Translations under genes and position numbers: made by a program
Shown here: piece by piece, positions 46,855 to 54,213 of the stretch
Position numbering within the stretch: the first letter of the stretch is position 1
How the letters are laid out: every line of letters starts with the position of its first letter
Source of the DNA: Azospirillum brasilense
Lineage (GTDB): Bacteria; Pseudomonadota; Alphaproteobacteria; Azospirillales; Azospirillaceae
Direction of reading: 5' to 3'
Assembly (NCBI RefSeq): GCF_007827795.1
Contig: NZ_VITI01000013.1
Location: forward strand, 1 to 64,000
Length of the DNA: 64,000 nt
Notes under the pieces: generated by a model
Seen by the model: the letters and a program-made list of their open reading frames with translations, nothing else
Database searches by the model: none
Told to the model about the DNA's origin: nothing

Positions 46855-47883
46855 TTAGCCGCCGAACAGGTCGGCGAAGTCCTTCTTGTTGGCCTCGTCG
46901 TCCTTCAGCGCCTTGGCCGGGTCATAGGGCATCAGCGAGATGAAGGAGGTGTCCGGGAAGCCGGCCGGCGGCGCCACCCCCGGCAGCGCCGGCAGGAAGC
47001 CCTGGCGGGAGGCCAGCTCCTGCCCCTCCTTGCTCAGCAGGAAGGTGATGAAGGCCTTGGCGGCGTCGGGATTCTTGCTGGTGTTCAGGATGGCAACCGG
47101 CTCGGTCACCGCGCTGACGCCCTCCTTGGGGAAGACGAAGGCGACGGGGGCGCCCTTGGCCTGCTCGCGGATCGGCAGATAGTCGACGATGACTCCGTAC
47201 AGCTTCTCGCCGCTGGCCACCGACTTCAGGATGCCGCCGTTGCCCTTGGCCGCGGTGGTGCCGTTGGCCTGGAGCTTCTCGTAGAAGGCCATGCCGAGGT
47301 CCGGCTGCTGCTTCACGGCGGCCATGTGGATGGCGGCGGCGCCGGAATAGAGGGGGCTGGGCATCACGGTGGTGCCCTTGGCCTCCGGCTTCAGCAGGTC
47401 GAGCCAGGAGGACGGCTTCATCGGCGCCGCCGTGTTGTAGGCGATGCCGGTGGTGATCAGCTTGGTGGCGAACCACGTGCCGTCCGGATCGTGGGTGCCG
47501 GGGCGGTAGCCCTGGACCGGGGCGTCCTTGTAGGCCAGCAGGCGCTTCTCCGCCTTCAGCGACTCCATGGTCACCGCGTCGGCAATCAGCAGCAGGTCGG
47601 CCTGCGGGCTGCCCGCGGCGATCTCGGCGCGGAGCTTGTTCATCAGCTCGGTCGTGCCGCTGCGGACCCATTCGACCTCGACGCCGGGATTCTTGGCCTT
47701 GAAGGCGTCCACCGTCTGCTTCGCGTCGGCTTCGAGCTGCGAGGTGTAGAGCACCAGCTTGCCGGCCGGCTTGTCGGTGGCGGCTTGGGCGGGCAAGGCC
47801 AGCAGAAGCGCGCCGGCGGCGGCGGCGATGGTCGTCCCGATGGCGGCGAACGCCGCGGCGAGGTGTGTGCGCTTGGCCTTCAT
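46855..47883 (-). CDS. ABC transporter periplasmic substrate-binding protein (FbpA/AEP-like)
   Basis: The 342-aa product has a signal peptide (about 1-34, cleaved near AQA-AT) and a type 2 periplasmic-binding fold (KLVLYTSQLEADAKQTVDAFKAKNPGVEVEWVRSGTTELMNKL). LLLIADAVTMESLKAEKRLL and FVFPKEGVSAVTEPVAIL are further family features. It belongs with the iron(III)/2-aminoethylphosphonate group. The adjacent tyrosine pair that binds iron in FbpA is not obvious, so iron is not certain. It leads the permease gene by 19 bp. Confidence 0.88.
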   Translation of the reverse strand: MKAKRTHLAAAFAAIGTTIAAAAGALLLALPAQAATDKPAGKLVLYTSQLEADAKQTVDAFKAKNPGVEVEWVRSGTTELMNKLRAEIAAGSPQADLLLIADAVTMESLKAEKRLLAYKDAPVQGYRPGTHDPDGTWFATKLITTGIAYNTAAPMKPSSWLDLLKPEAKGTTVMPSPLYSGAAAIHMAAVKQQPDLGMAFYEKLQANGTTAAKGNGGILKSVASGEKLYGVIVDYLPIREQAKGAPVAFVFPKEGVSAVTEPVAILNTSKNPDAAKAFITFLLSKEGQELASRQGFLPALPGVAPPAGFPDTSFISLMPYDPAKALKDDEANKKDFADLFGG

Positions 47884-48023
47884 GTCTCCCGTTTCCCTCT
47901 CTGGTCGCGTCTCCGCCGGTCCGAAGCCCCCACTGGATTGCCCCGGTATGCGGACGAAGGCCCTTGTTTACGCCAGAACCATGACAGCCGCGTGACGGCG
48001 GCCGTTCCGGACGGTCTTGAGCG

Positions 48024-48470
48024 TCATACCCGATTGAGGCGGCTCAGGGAAAGGGGACGCCCTGCGGAGGGAGGGTCGACGGGGGCGGATTCCTCCTTGC
48101 GGACGGCCAGCGCGTTGCGGGTGGCCTCCAGCCGGTCGGCGGAGCGCGCCACGGCGTTGGCGCTCTTGCGCAGGCGGTACAGGCTGCGCACCATGCTGTC
48201 CACCGCCGCACCGCGGAGTTGGGCGGCGCGGGCTGCGGGAGCGTTCTCTTCGCCAGGCACGGCGTGCAGGGGTGCCGGCTTCGTCACCAGCAGGGTGGAA
48301 ACCTCAAGCCGCATGGCGTTGTCGCGGACCGCGTGCACGCGGTGGACGAGATCGGCCAGGGAGATGTCGCGGCACAGGCCACGGCACCACAGGGCACCGG
48401 GTTCCGACCGCATGCAGAAGCCGCAGCCCGTTTCCTCGTTCCACAAACGCTTGGCTGTGTGTACCGGCAT
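48024..48470 (-). CDS. Hypothetical Cys-rich N-terminal protein
   Basis: I do not recognise this family. The 148-aa product has a cysteine cluster near the N-terminus with pattern CxxC-x9-CxxxC (TGCGFCMRSEPGALWCRGLC, about 14-33). This could bind zinc or an iron-sulfur cluster. A helical region (DISLADLVHRVHAVRDNAMRLE) follows, and then an Arg/Ala-rich, probably disordered C-terminal half. The ATG at 48470 is the best start because it leaves the Cys cluster near the N-terminus. It is divergent from the SelT/W/H-like gene. Confidence 0.55.
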   Translation of the reverse strand: MPVHTAKRLWNEETGCGFCMRSEPGALWCRGLCRDISLADLVHRVHAVRDNAMRLEVSTLLVTKPAPLHAVPGEENAPAARAAQLRGAAVDSMVRSLYRLRKSANAVARSADRLEATRNALAVRKEESAPVDPPSAGRPLSLSRLNRV

Positions 48471-48659
48471 GCTCCACCTCGTTGCCCCGGCTCCAGAAGA
48501 GCGCCGGAGGGGGCCGCGAGGCAAAGCGTCATTGGCAATACTGCTCTATGGGGAGGCCGCAATGCCCCTTCTTCGAACGGAGTCGCGCGAAGGGCTTGGA
48601 AGACAAGCCGTTCGGCAGCACCCTTACCGGCGACAGCCCAAGCGACAGGAGCAAGGACC

Positions 48660-48974
48660 GTGACCAGCGAAGCCCCAGCCCCCGACCGGCCCATCCTTCA
48701 AATCGAGTATTGCCGCCAGTGCCGCTGGATGCTGCGCGCCGCCTGGATGGCGCAGGAGTTGCTGACCACTTTCGAGGATGAGTTGGGCGGCATCACCTTG
48801 ATGCCCGGCACCGGGGGCATCTTCGAGGTGCGGCACGGCGCGGCGGTGGTCTGGTCGCGCAAGGAGGAGGGCCGCTTCCCCGACATCACCGAGTTGAAGC
48901 AGCGGGTGCGCGACCACATCGCCCCCGACAAACCCCTGGGCCACGCCGACCGCAAGCGGCCGGCGGACCCCTGA
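48660..48974 (+). CDS. SelT/SelW/SelH-type (Rdx) thioredoxin-like protein
   Basis: The 104-aa product starts ILQIEYCRQCRWMLRAAWMAQELLTTFEDEL, the Rdx-family opening. The redox motif is CxxC (C18, C21), where eukaryotic SelT/W/H carry selenocysteine at the second position. FEVRHGAAVVWSRKEEGRFPDITELKQRVRD continues the family core. The GTG at 48660 follows AGGAGCAAGGACC, a good ribosome site. It is convergent with the carboxypeptidase gene, with 7 bp between stops. A redox role is inferred. Confidence 0.88.
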   Translation: MTSEAPAPDRPILQIEYCRQCRWMLRAAWMAQELLTTFEDELGGITLMPGTGGIFEVRHGAAVVWSRKEEGRFPDITELKQRVRDHIAPDKPLGHADRKRPADP

Positions 48975-48981
48975 GAGTTGT

Positions 48982-50115
48982 TTAGCGGATGGCCTTCACG
49001 TCGGTGACGGCCACCGTCTGCTTGGGCGGCGCGGCGCCGAAGCCCTGCTCCAGCAGTTCGGCGACCTCGCGGTCGCGGGCGGCGGCGGTGGTGCCGCCCA
49101 GCACGACGGCGACCAGCCGCTGGCCGTTGCGGCTGGCGCTGCCGGCGAGGTTGAAGCCGCTGAGGTTGATGAAGCCCGTCTTGATGCCGTCGTAGCCTTC
49201 GACCCGGCCAAGCAGCCGGTTGTGGCCGGGCACCACCGTGCCGTTCCAGTCGAAGCGGGTGCGCGAGAAGTAGGCGTATTCCCGCGCCGGGCGGGACACC
49301 ACGGCGCGCGACAGGCGGGCCATGTCGCGGGCGGTGGTGCGCTGCTCCTTGTGCGGCAGGCCGGAGGCGTTGCGGAAGGTGGTGCTGGTCATGCCCAGCG
49401 CCTGCGCCTTGGCCGTCATCATCTCGGCGAACTGCTCCTCGCTGCCGCCCAGCGCTTCGGCGAGCACGACGGCCACGTCGTTGGCCGACTTCACCGTCAG
49501 GGCGAGGATCGCGTCCTCCACCCGGATGGTCGAGCCGACGGCGAGGTTGAGGCGAGACGGCTTCTGGTTGGTGGCGTGGCGCGACACCGGCAGTTCCTGG
49601 TCCAGCCGCAGCGTGCCCCGCTCCAGCGCCTCGAAGGTCAGGAGCAGGGTCATCATCTTGGTCAGCGACGCCGGATAGGTCAGCGTGTCGGCGTTCTCCG
49701 AATCGAGGACCCGGCCCGACTGCGCGTCCATCAGCACATAGGCATGGACCGGACGGAAGACGGCGGCGCCCGCCACGGTGCCGGCGGCGGCCCCGGCCGC
49801 GACGCGCCCCGCGCGGCGCGCCTTGCCCGTGCGATGGACGGCGGCCTTGCGGACGGCGGCCTTCTGGGTGGCCGATTTGTGGACGGCAGCCTTGTGCACG
49901 GTGCGGACGGCGGCGGGCTTCGCCGTCGTCCTGGACGCCGCGGCCTTCTGGGGCACCGTCTTGGCGGCCGTCTTGGCGGTGGGCTTGGGCGCTTGCTTGT
50001 GCACCGTCTCCTGGGCCGCCTTGGCGAGGGCCTCCGCAGGGTTGACGGCGACGGGCGTGGCAACGGCCAGGGACAGAAGCAGCGGCAGAACAAAACCGTA
50101 CGGCGAACGCGGCAT
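48982..50115 (-). CDS. D-alanyl-D-alanine carboxypeptidase (PBP5/6-like)
   Basis: This peptidase S11 enzyme removes the terminal D-Ala of peptidoglycan stem peptides. The 377-aa product has a signal peptide (about 1-30). A basic low-complexity linker at 36-115 is rich in Lys, Ala, Thr and His. The catalytic domain has PASLTK (Ser150, Lys153), SAN (210-212) and KTG (312-314). No C-terminal amphipathic anchor is present, unlike E. coli DacA. The linker may bind the acidic wall or membrane. It is divergent from an L,D-transpeptidase gene across 351 bp. Confidence 0.93.
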   Translation of the reverse strand: MPRSPYGFVLPLLLSLAVATPVAVNPAEALAKAAQETVHKQAPKPTAKTAAKTVPQKAAASRTTAKPAAVRTVHKAAVHKSATQKAAVRKAAVHRTGKARRAGRVAAGAAAGTVAGAAVFRPVHAYVLMDAQSGRVLDSENADTLTYPASLTKMMTLLLTFEALERGTLRLDQELPVSRHATNQKPSRLNLAVGSTIRVEDAILALTVKSANDVAVVLAEALGGSEEQFAEMMTAKAQALGMTSTTFRNASGLPHKEQRTTARDMARLSRAVVSRPAREYAYFSRTRFDWNGTVVPGHNRLLGRVEGYDGIKTGFINLSGFNLAGSASRNGQRLVAVVLGGTTAAARDREVAELLEQGFGAAPPKQTVAVTDVKAIR

Positions 50116-50466
50116 GATGGCGACCGGATGGAGAGATGGTCGCCTCCTCTACCCTGAAAGCGGTTAACAAAAAATGTGTCGAATCTTTGGAGTCTTGTGT
50201 GATTTTACGGTTCGCGTGGACCTGCGGCCATTTACCATTCGCTCGCCCACGGCTCCGCCAATGCCTGTGTCGCAGCGGCAACGCTGCTGTGCACATTGTG
50301 GCACAGAAGCATCATCCGGAGCGATGTCACTTGTGCCACGTCGCCGCGGGCGTCAGATGTCTTATGCCGAAAGGGCGCTGGTTCCCGCGTGTCGTCCGTG
50401 CGACCTCACGTAAGGACAGAGCCTTTCGTTAGCCGTCTGTTCATCGCCGCGTGGGATGCTTCGATT
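50116..50466. other. Divergent promoter region between carboxypeptidase and L,D-transpeptidase genes
   Basis: No gene is supported in these 351 bases. The first 100 bp are AT-richer (around TTAACAAAAAATGTG at 50163). An inverted repeat CTGTGC-N8-GCACAG at 50287-50306 may be an operator. Both cell-wall genes must be promoted from here. Confidence 0.55.
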
Positions 50467-52068
50467 ATGCTGACGACCATTCGCACCTGCGCCCGGCCCG
50501 CCCTCGGAGCGAGGGTCGCCGCGTGCCTCCTCGCCGGGCTGCTCGCCCTGCCCGCGCAGGCCGCGCCGTCCACCGCTACGGGCAACTCCACGGGCCGAGA
50601 TGTCGTGGGAAACTGGATCGCGCGGATCGACCAGCGCGCCGCCGAACTGGAGGCCATGCCCCGCGTGCAGCAAACGCGCGTCGGCTATGGCTCCGTCCTG
50701 AAGAAGGGCGACGGCGGCATGGTCGACGTGGTCGCACCCGGCCCCATGCGCCCGTCGGACGTGCCGGAGGGCACCGCCCCCGCCGCCGGGGCGGTTCCGA
50801 CGGTCGTCGTGACGCCGCCCGCCGAACCGATCCCGCAGGCCGATCCGTCGGCGACGCCCGGCAACGCGCTTGGCGGAACGGCGACGCCCGGCACGGTGGT
50901 GGAGGTGCTGCCCCCGCCCCCGGCCCTGACCATCCAGGTGCGGGCGCGCGCCGCCGACCGCGTCGGCCGCCTGTCCACCCGGCTGATCGAGCTGGGCTTC
51001 CTGAGCCAGGAGCAGTGGACCGAGACCTTCGACGACACGCTCGAGGTGGCGGTCCGCGCCTTCCAGCTGTCCGAAGGGCTGATGCAGGACGGCAAGGTCG
51101 GCGAGGTCACGCGCCAGGCGCTCGACCGCACGCCCAAGGAGGCCGCGAAGCTGATGCGCGGCGCCACCGCGTCGATGCGCGCCTTCCAGGCGTCGGTTCC
51201 GGACACGGTGATCCTGGTCAACCTGCCCAGCCAGACCGTGTCCTTCATCGAGCGCGGCAAGCTGAACTTCACCATGCGCGCCGTGGTCGGCCGCCCGTCG
51301 CGCCAGACCCCGCTGCTCCAGGACCGCGTCACCAGCGTGACGATCAACCCCACCTGGACCGTGCCGCCGACCGTGCTGGTCGAGGACAAGCTGCCGGTGC
51401 TGCGCAAGAAGGGCAACACCGGCATCAAGGACGCCATCGTCTATCTGGACGGGGTCGAGGTGGTGCCGGAGAGCATCAACTGGTGGCAGGTGACGCCGGA
51501 GCGCATCCGCATTGTCCAGAAGCCCGGCGACGACAACGCCCTCGGCCGCTTCCGCTTCAACCTGACCAACGGCGACGGAATCTTCCTGCACGGCACCAAC
51601 GATCCGCGGCTGTTCGAGCGCGACCTGCGCGCCGCCAGCTCCGGCTGCGTGCGGCTGGCCGACGCGCGGATGGTCGCGGAAACCCTGCTGCGCCCCGCCA
51701 AGCTCGATTCCGCGGCGATCGAGCGGCAGCTCGACAGCGGCAAGACCAAGACGGTCTCCCTGCCCAACGCCGTGCCGGTCCGCTTCGTCTACTGGACCTC
51801 CAGCGTGGAGACCGACGGCACCGTGCGGGTGCATCCGGGCATCTACGACGACGTGCCGACCAGCTCGTCCGCTCCGTCGGCCAGCCAGGCTCCCGCCGCC
51901 GCGGGAACCGTCTCGGCCCCGCGCCGGGTGGAGCCGAAGCCCGTCCGCCCGACCCCGGCCGCCGCCCCGCAGCCGGCTCCGGCGCCCGCCCAATCCTCGT
52001 CCACGGCCACCCCGGCCCGCGCCGCCGACACGCGCAACGGGGCCGAGGCCGTCCGCACGGCGATGTGA
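50467..52068 (+). CDS. L,D-transpeptidase (YkuD family) with peptidoglycan-binding domain
   Basis: The enzyme makes 3-3 cross-links or attaches proteins to peptidoglycan. The 533-aa product has a signal peptide (cleaved near AQA-AP, about residue 33) and a Pro/Ala-rich linker. A PG-binding domain 1 lies near 165-230 (LSTRLIELGFLSQEQWTETFDDTLEVAVRAFQLSEGL). The YkuD catalytic domain is at about 245-440, with HGTND (His375) and SSGCVRLAD (Cys394). The last 60 residues are low-complexity Pro/Ala. The ATG at 50467 starts the signal peptide. A strong terminator lies 36 bp after the stop. Confidence 0.94.
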   Translation: MLTTIRTCARPALGARVAACLLAGLLALPAQAAPSTATGNSTGRDVVGNWIARIDQRAAELEAMPRVQQTRVGYGSVLKKGDGGMVDVVAPGPMRPSDVPEGTAPAAGAVPTVVVTPPAEPIPQADPSATPGNALGGTATPGTVVEVLPPPPALTIQVRARAADRVGRLSTRLIELGFLSQEQWTETFDDTLEVAVRAFQLSEGLMQDGKVGEVTRQALDRTPKEAAKLMRGATASMRAFQASVPDTVILVNLPSQTVSFIERGKLNFTMRAVVGRPSRQTPLLQDRVTSVTINPTWTVPPTVLVEDKLPVLRKKGNTGIKDAIVYLDGVEVVPESINWWQVTPERIRIVQKPGDDNALGRFRFNLTNGDGIFLHGTNDPRLFERDLRAASSGCVRLADARMVAETLLRPAKLDSAAIERQLDSGKTKTVSLPNAVPVRFVYWTSSVETDGTVRVHPGIYDDVPTSSSAPSASQAPAAAGTVSAPRRVEPKPVRPTPAAAPQPAPAPAQSSSTATPARAADTRNGAEAVRTAM

Positions 52069-52104
52069 CGCCGTCGCGCAGGAGCAAGCTTCTGAGAACG
52101 TAGA

Positions 52105-52134
52105 AAAGGCGCCGTCTCGACGGCGCCTTTTTTC
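52105..52134 (+). terminator. Rho-independent terminator of the L,D-transpeptidase gene
   Basis: AAAAGGCGCCGT-CTCG-ACGGCGCCTTTTTT forms a 12-bp stem with a four-base loop and a T6 tract. It is one of the clearest terminators in the window. Confidence 0.93.
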
Positions 52135-52188
52135 GTACCCATCTTTCTTATGGCGGCGCCCCATCCCGCGCCGCGGCGGAGGTGCGCC

Positions 52189-52572
52189 ATGATCCCCTTC
52201 CCGGCTTCAGCGCGGCTGTGCGCCCTGCTCCTGCCCGCCCTTCTTATGATGCCGACCCCGGTGTTCGCCGGCGGCGGCTGGCACGGCGGCACCTTTTTCG
52301 GTTTCAGCGTCACGCTGCCTCTGGCCTTCGGCTTTCCACCCCCTGTCTACGTTCCGCCACCGCCCGCAATCTATCCGCCCATGGTCTATGTGCCGGTCCC
52401 CCAGCCGATGCCGGCGGCGCCGGTGGCCACCCGGACTTCCCCCACCTATCTCGGCCCCGGCGGACGCTATTGCCGCGATTTCCAGATGCCCGGCGTCGTC
52501 GGTGGACGCCCCGCGACGCTGGTCGGAACCGCCTGTCTGGACCCCGACGGGCAATGGCGGGTGATCGGCTGA
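52189..52572 (+). CDS. Small exported Pro-rich protein with 17-kDa-antigen-like C-terminus
   Basis: The 127-aa product has a signal peptide (MIPFPASARLCALLLPALLMMPTPVFA). A Gly/Pro-rich middle with repeated PPPVYVPPPP-type runs follows. The C-terminal segment GRYCRDFQMPGVVGGRPATLVGTACLDPDGQWRVIG resembles the end of rickettsial 17-kDa-type surface proteins. Two cysteines in that segment could form a disulfide. The ATG at 52189 is preceded by GGAGG. It is probably periplasmic or outer-membrane associated; function unknown. Confidence 0.75.
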   Translation: MIPFPASARLCALLLPALLMMPTPVFAGGGWHGGTFFGFSVTLPLAFGFPPPVYVPPPPAIYPPMVYVPVPQPMPAAPVATRTSPTYLGPGGRYCRDFQMPGVVGGRPATLVGTACLDPDGQWRVIG

Positions 52573-52890
52573 CGGGACGGGCAGCGGGTGGGCAACTCTA
52601 TCCGCAATATCGGGATATCCCCAGAAGCTGTGGGTAACTCTGTGAGCGAATCCAGGGGCAACCTGTGAGCATGGCCGTGAATCCACGGCCCCGACCAAAT
52701 TGCCTAAATTTTTGGCACTCTTGAAATGGCGGAATTGCCCGGCTTTTGCGGGTTTTAACCGTTTCAAACGGGTCTCGAAAAACAAAAAAGCAACATTCGC
52801 AGAGTCAAGGCCGCCGTTCAGGGGAATGTGCATAACTTGGGCTAACCCGGACCATCGGCCCCACCCACGTTTTCGGCCGCAGCACAGGCT
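52573..52890. other. AT-rich intergenic tract with a cluster of DnaA-box-like words
   Basis: No gene is supported in these 318 bases. TGTGGGTAA (52629) and TGTGCATAA (52827) each differ by one base from the inverse DnaA box TGTGGATAA. ATATCCCCA (52615), TGTGAGCGA (52641) and TGTGAGCAT (52664) are weaker matches. The part at 52697-52800 is strikingly AT-rich for this genome. It could be a replication-linked site, or simply a promoter region for the convergent/divergent neighbours. Confidence 0.4.
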
Positions 52891-53373
52891 TCATGCGCCC
52901 AGGCGGGCCAGCAGATCGGCCAGCCGGTGCCGTTCGTCCGCGGACAGGCGCCCGGTCAGTTCGGCCTCCGCCCGCGCGATGGCCGGTCCGGCCGCCTCCA
53001 CCACCCGGCGCCCGCTGTCGGCCAGCCTGACGAGGTTGCGACGGCGGTCCAGACTGTCGGGACTGCGCAGGAGATAGCCGCGGTCGATGAGCCGCACCAC
53101 CACGCCCTGCATCGTGGCGGGGTCCATCGCGATGCTGCGGCCCAGATCGATCTGCGACATCGGCCCATGCTGGTGCAGCGCCGCCAGCGCCGCCCATTGC
53201 GGCGCCGTCAGGTTGTAGGCGGTCAACGCATCGCTCAGCATCGCCGTAGCGCGCTGATGGACGCGGCGGATGCGGCTGTGGATGGATTCGGCGGGGACGG
53301 TGCAAAGGGCGACGTCGCAACCCTCCCTGCCGTCGGCACCATCGTTGCCGGCCATTTCGGTCGGGAAAGCCAT
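52891..53373 (-). CDS. MarR-family transcriptional regulator
   Basis: The 160-aa winged-helix protein has the MarR DNA-binding region NLTAPQWAALAALHQHGPMSQIDLGRSIAMDPATMQGVVVRLIDRGYLLRSPDSLDRRRNLVRL. The N-terminus has three cysteine-containing residues (EGCDVALC), which could allow redox sensing, but this is speculative. The ATG at 53373 is the first possible start; ATG 53355 is an alternative. No target operon is directly adjacent. Confidence 0.87.
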   Translation of the reverse strand: MAFPTEMAGNDGADGREGCDVALCTVPAESIHSRIRRVHQRATAMLSDALTAYNLTAPQWAALAALHQHGPMSQIDLGRSIAMDPATMQGVVVRLIDRGYLLRSPDSLDRRRNLVRLADSGRRVVEAAGPAIARAEAELTGRLSADERHRLADLLARLGA

Positions 53374-53490
53374 GAACGCGGCGGCCTCGTGTCAATGAAC
53401 GACACGTTGGCCTTTAGCACCGATCTGTGTCGGTTGTGTTTCAGGAGCGGCTTACTACGTTACCGTTTTGAAATATGGCGGACACTCGGG

Positions 53491-53679
53491 TCACTCCGCC
53501 GCCTGACGGATCGACACCGCCGCCCCGCCGCGGGCCTCCCGCCGCTCCAGATCGATGAGTTCGACCATCCGGCGCTCCACCGCGACCAGATACTCACGGG
53601 TTTCCAACCCGCGGCATTCCCGGCTGTGCCGGCGCAGCAGGGTGATGGCCTGATAGGAGGGAATGCGACTCCACGGCAT
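53491..53679 (-). CDS. Small hypothetical protein
   Basis: The 62-aa product (MPWSRIPSYQAITLLRRHSRE...) is basic and helical with alternating charge (ERRMVELIDLERREARGG). The codon pattern looks coding, but the ribosome site is weak and no family is recognised. The frame continues upstream without conserved sequence. It could be a small DNA- or protein-binding factor, or a chance ORF. Confidence 0.35.
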   Translation of the reverse strand: MPWSRIPSYQAITLLRRHSRECRGLETREYLVAVERRMVELIDLERREARGGAAVSIRQAAE

Positions 53680-53871
53680 GGTCGGCTCGCGCGGAAGGAT
53701 GGTGGCGGGGCACCCATTACAATGGAGAAATATTACGCGAATGCGAGAGGCGCCATGAAAATTCTTCGTTGCGCACGGGACCCAGCTTTGCTCGGAGCGG
53801 TTACGCACGCCGGGGCCGCGACGCATCACGCGCAAGCCTGTTTGCCGGATCGGTTGCTTGTAGGAGAGGCG

Positions 53872-54018
53872 ATGCGCATGGGCACATCCGTTGCGTTGAT
53901 GGCGGCGAGCGCCCTCGTCCTTCTGGAGACGGTGACGTCCTATGGTCCGACGCACCCGTGCATCATCGTGATCGCGACGCGCTGCGCGCCGGCCGGCTTC
54001 CTTCCGGGACGCCGCTGA
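53872..54018 (+). CDS. Small hydrophobic peptide
   Basis: The 48-aa product has one hydrophobic segment (MGTSVALMAASALVLLETVTSYG), then two cysteines and a basic end (GRR). TAGGAGAGGCG precedes the ATG at 53872, an excellent ribosome site. It could be a membrane-anchored or exported peptide. No homologue is recognised. Confidence 0.4.
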   Translation: MRMGTSVALMAASALVLLETVTSYGPTHPCIIVIATRCAPAGFLPGRR

Positions 54019-54213
54019 GGAGCGCTCCGGTTCCCAAGCAAAATAGAGTTACCTGTTCGTTAATCATTGCATCTCCGCCCCCATGTGGCATGAACGCCCT
54101 GTGGAGTTTGAAGAGCATCCACCGCCGACAGTCCTTGTCCAGCTGCCGCCCGCGCCGGCTCGGCCCGTCCGGGCGCAAAGGCGGCGGCCCTCCTTCATCA
54201 GATTTTCTTGGCG

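Noticed and set aside
48660-48974. Possible selenoprotein (SelT/W/H family)
   Set aside because: The redox motif is CxxC with two ordinary cysteines; there is no in-frame TGA at the Sec position.
50299-50315. TGGCAC word resembling half of a sigma-54 promoter
   Set aside because: The required TTGC(A) element is absent at the correct spacing.
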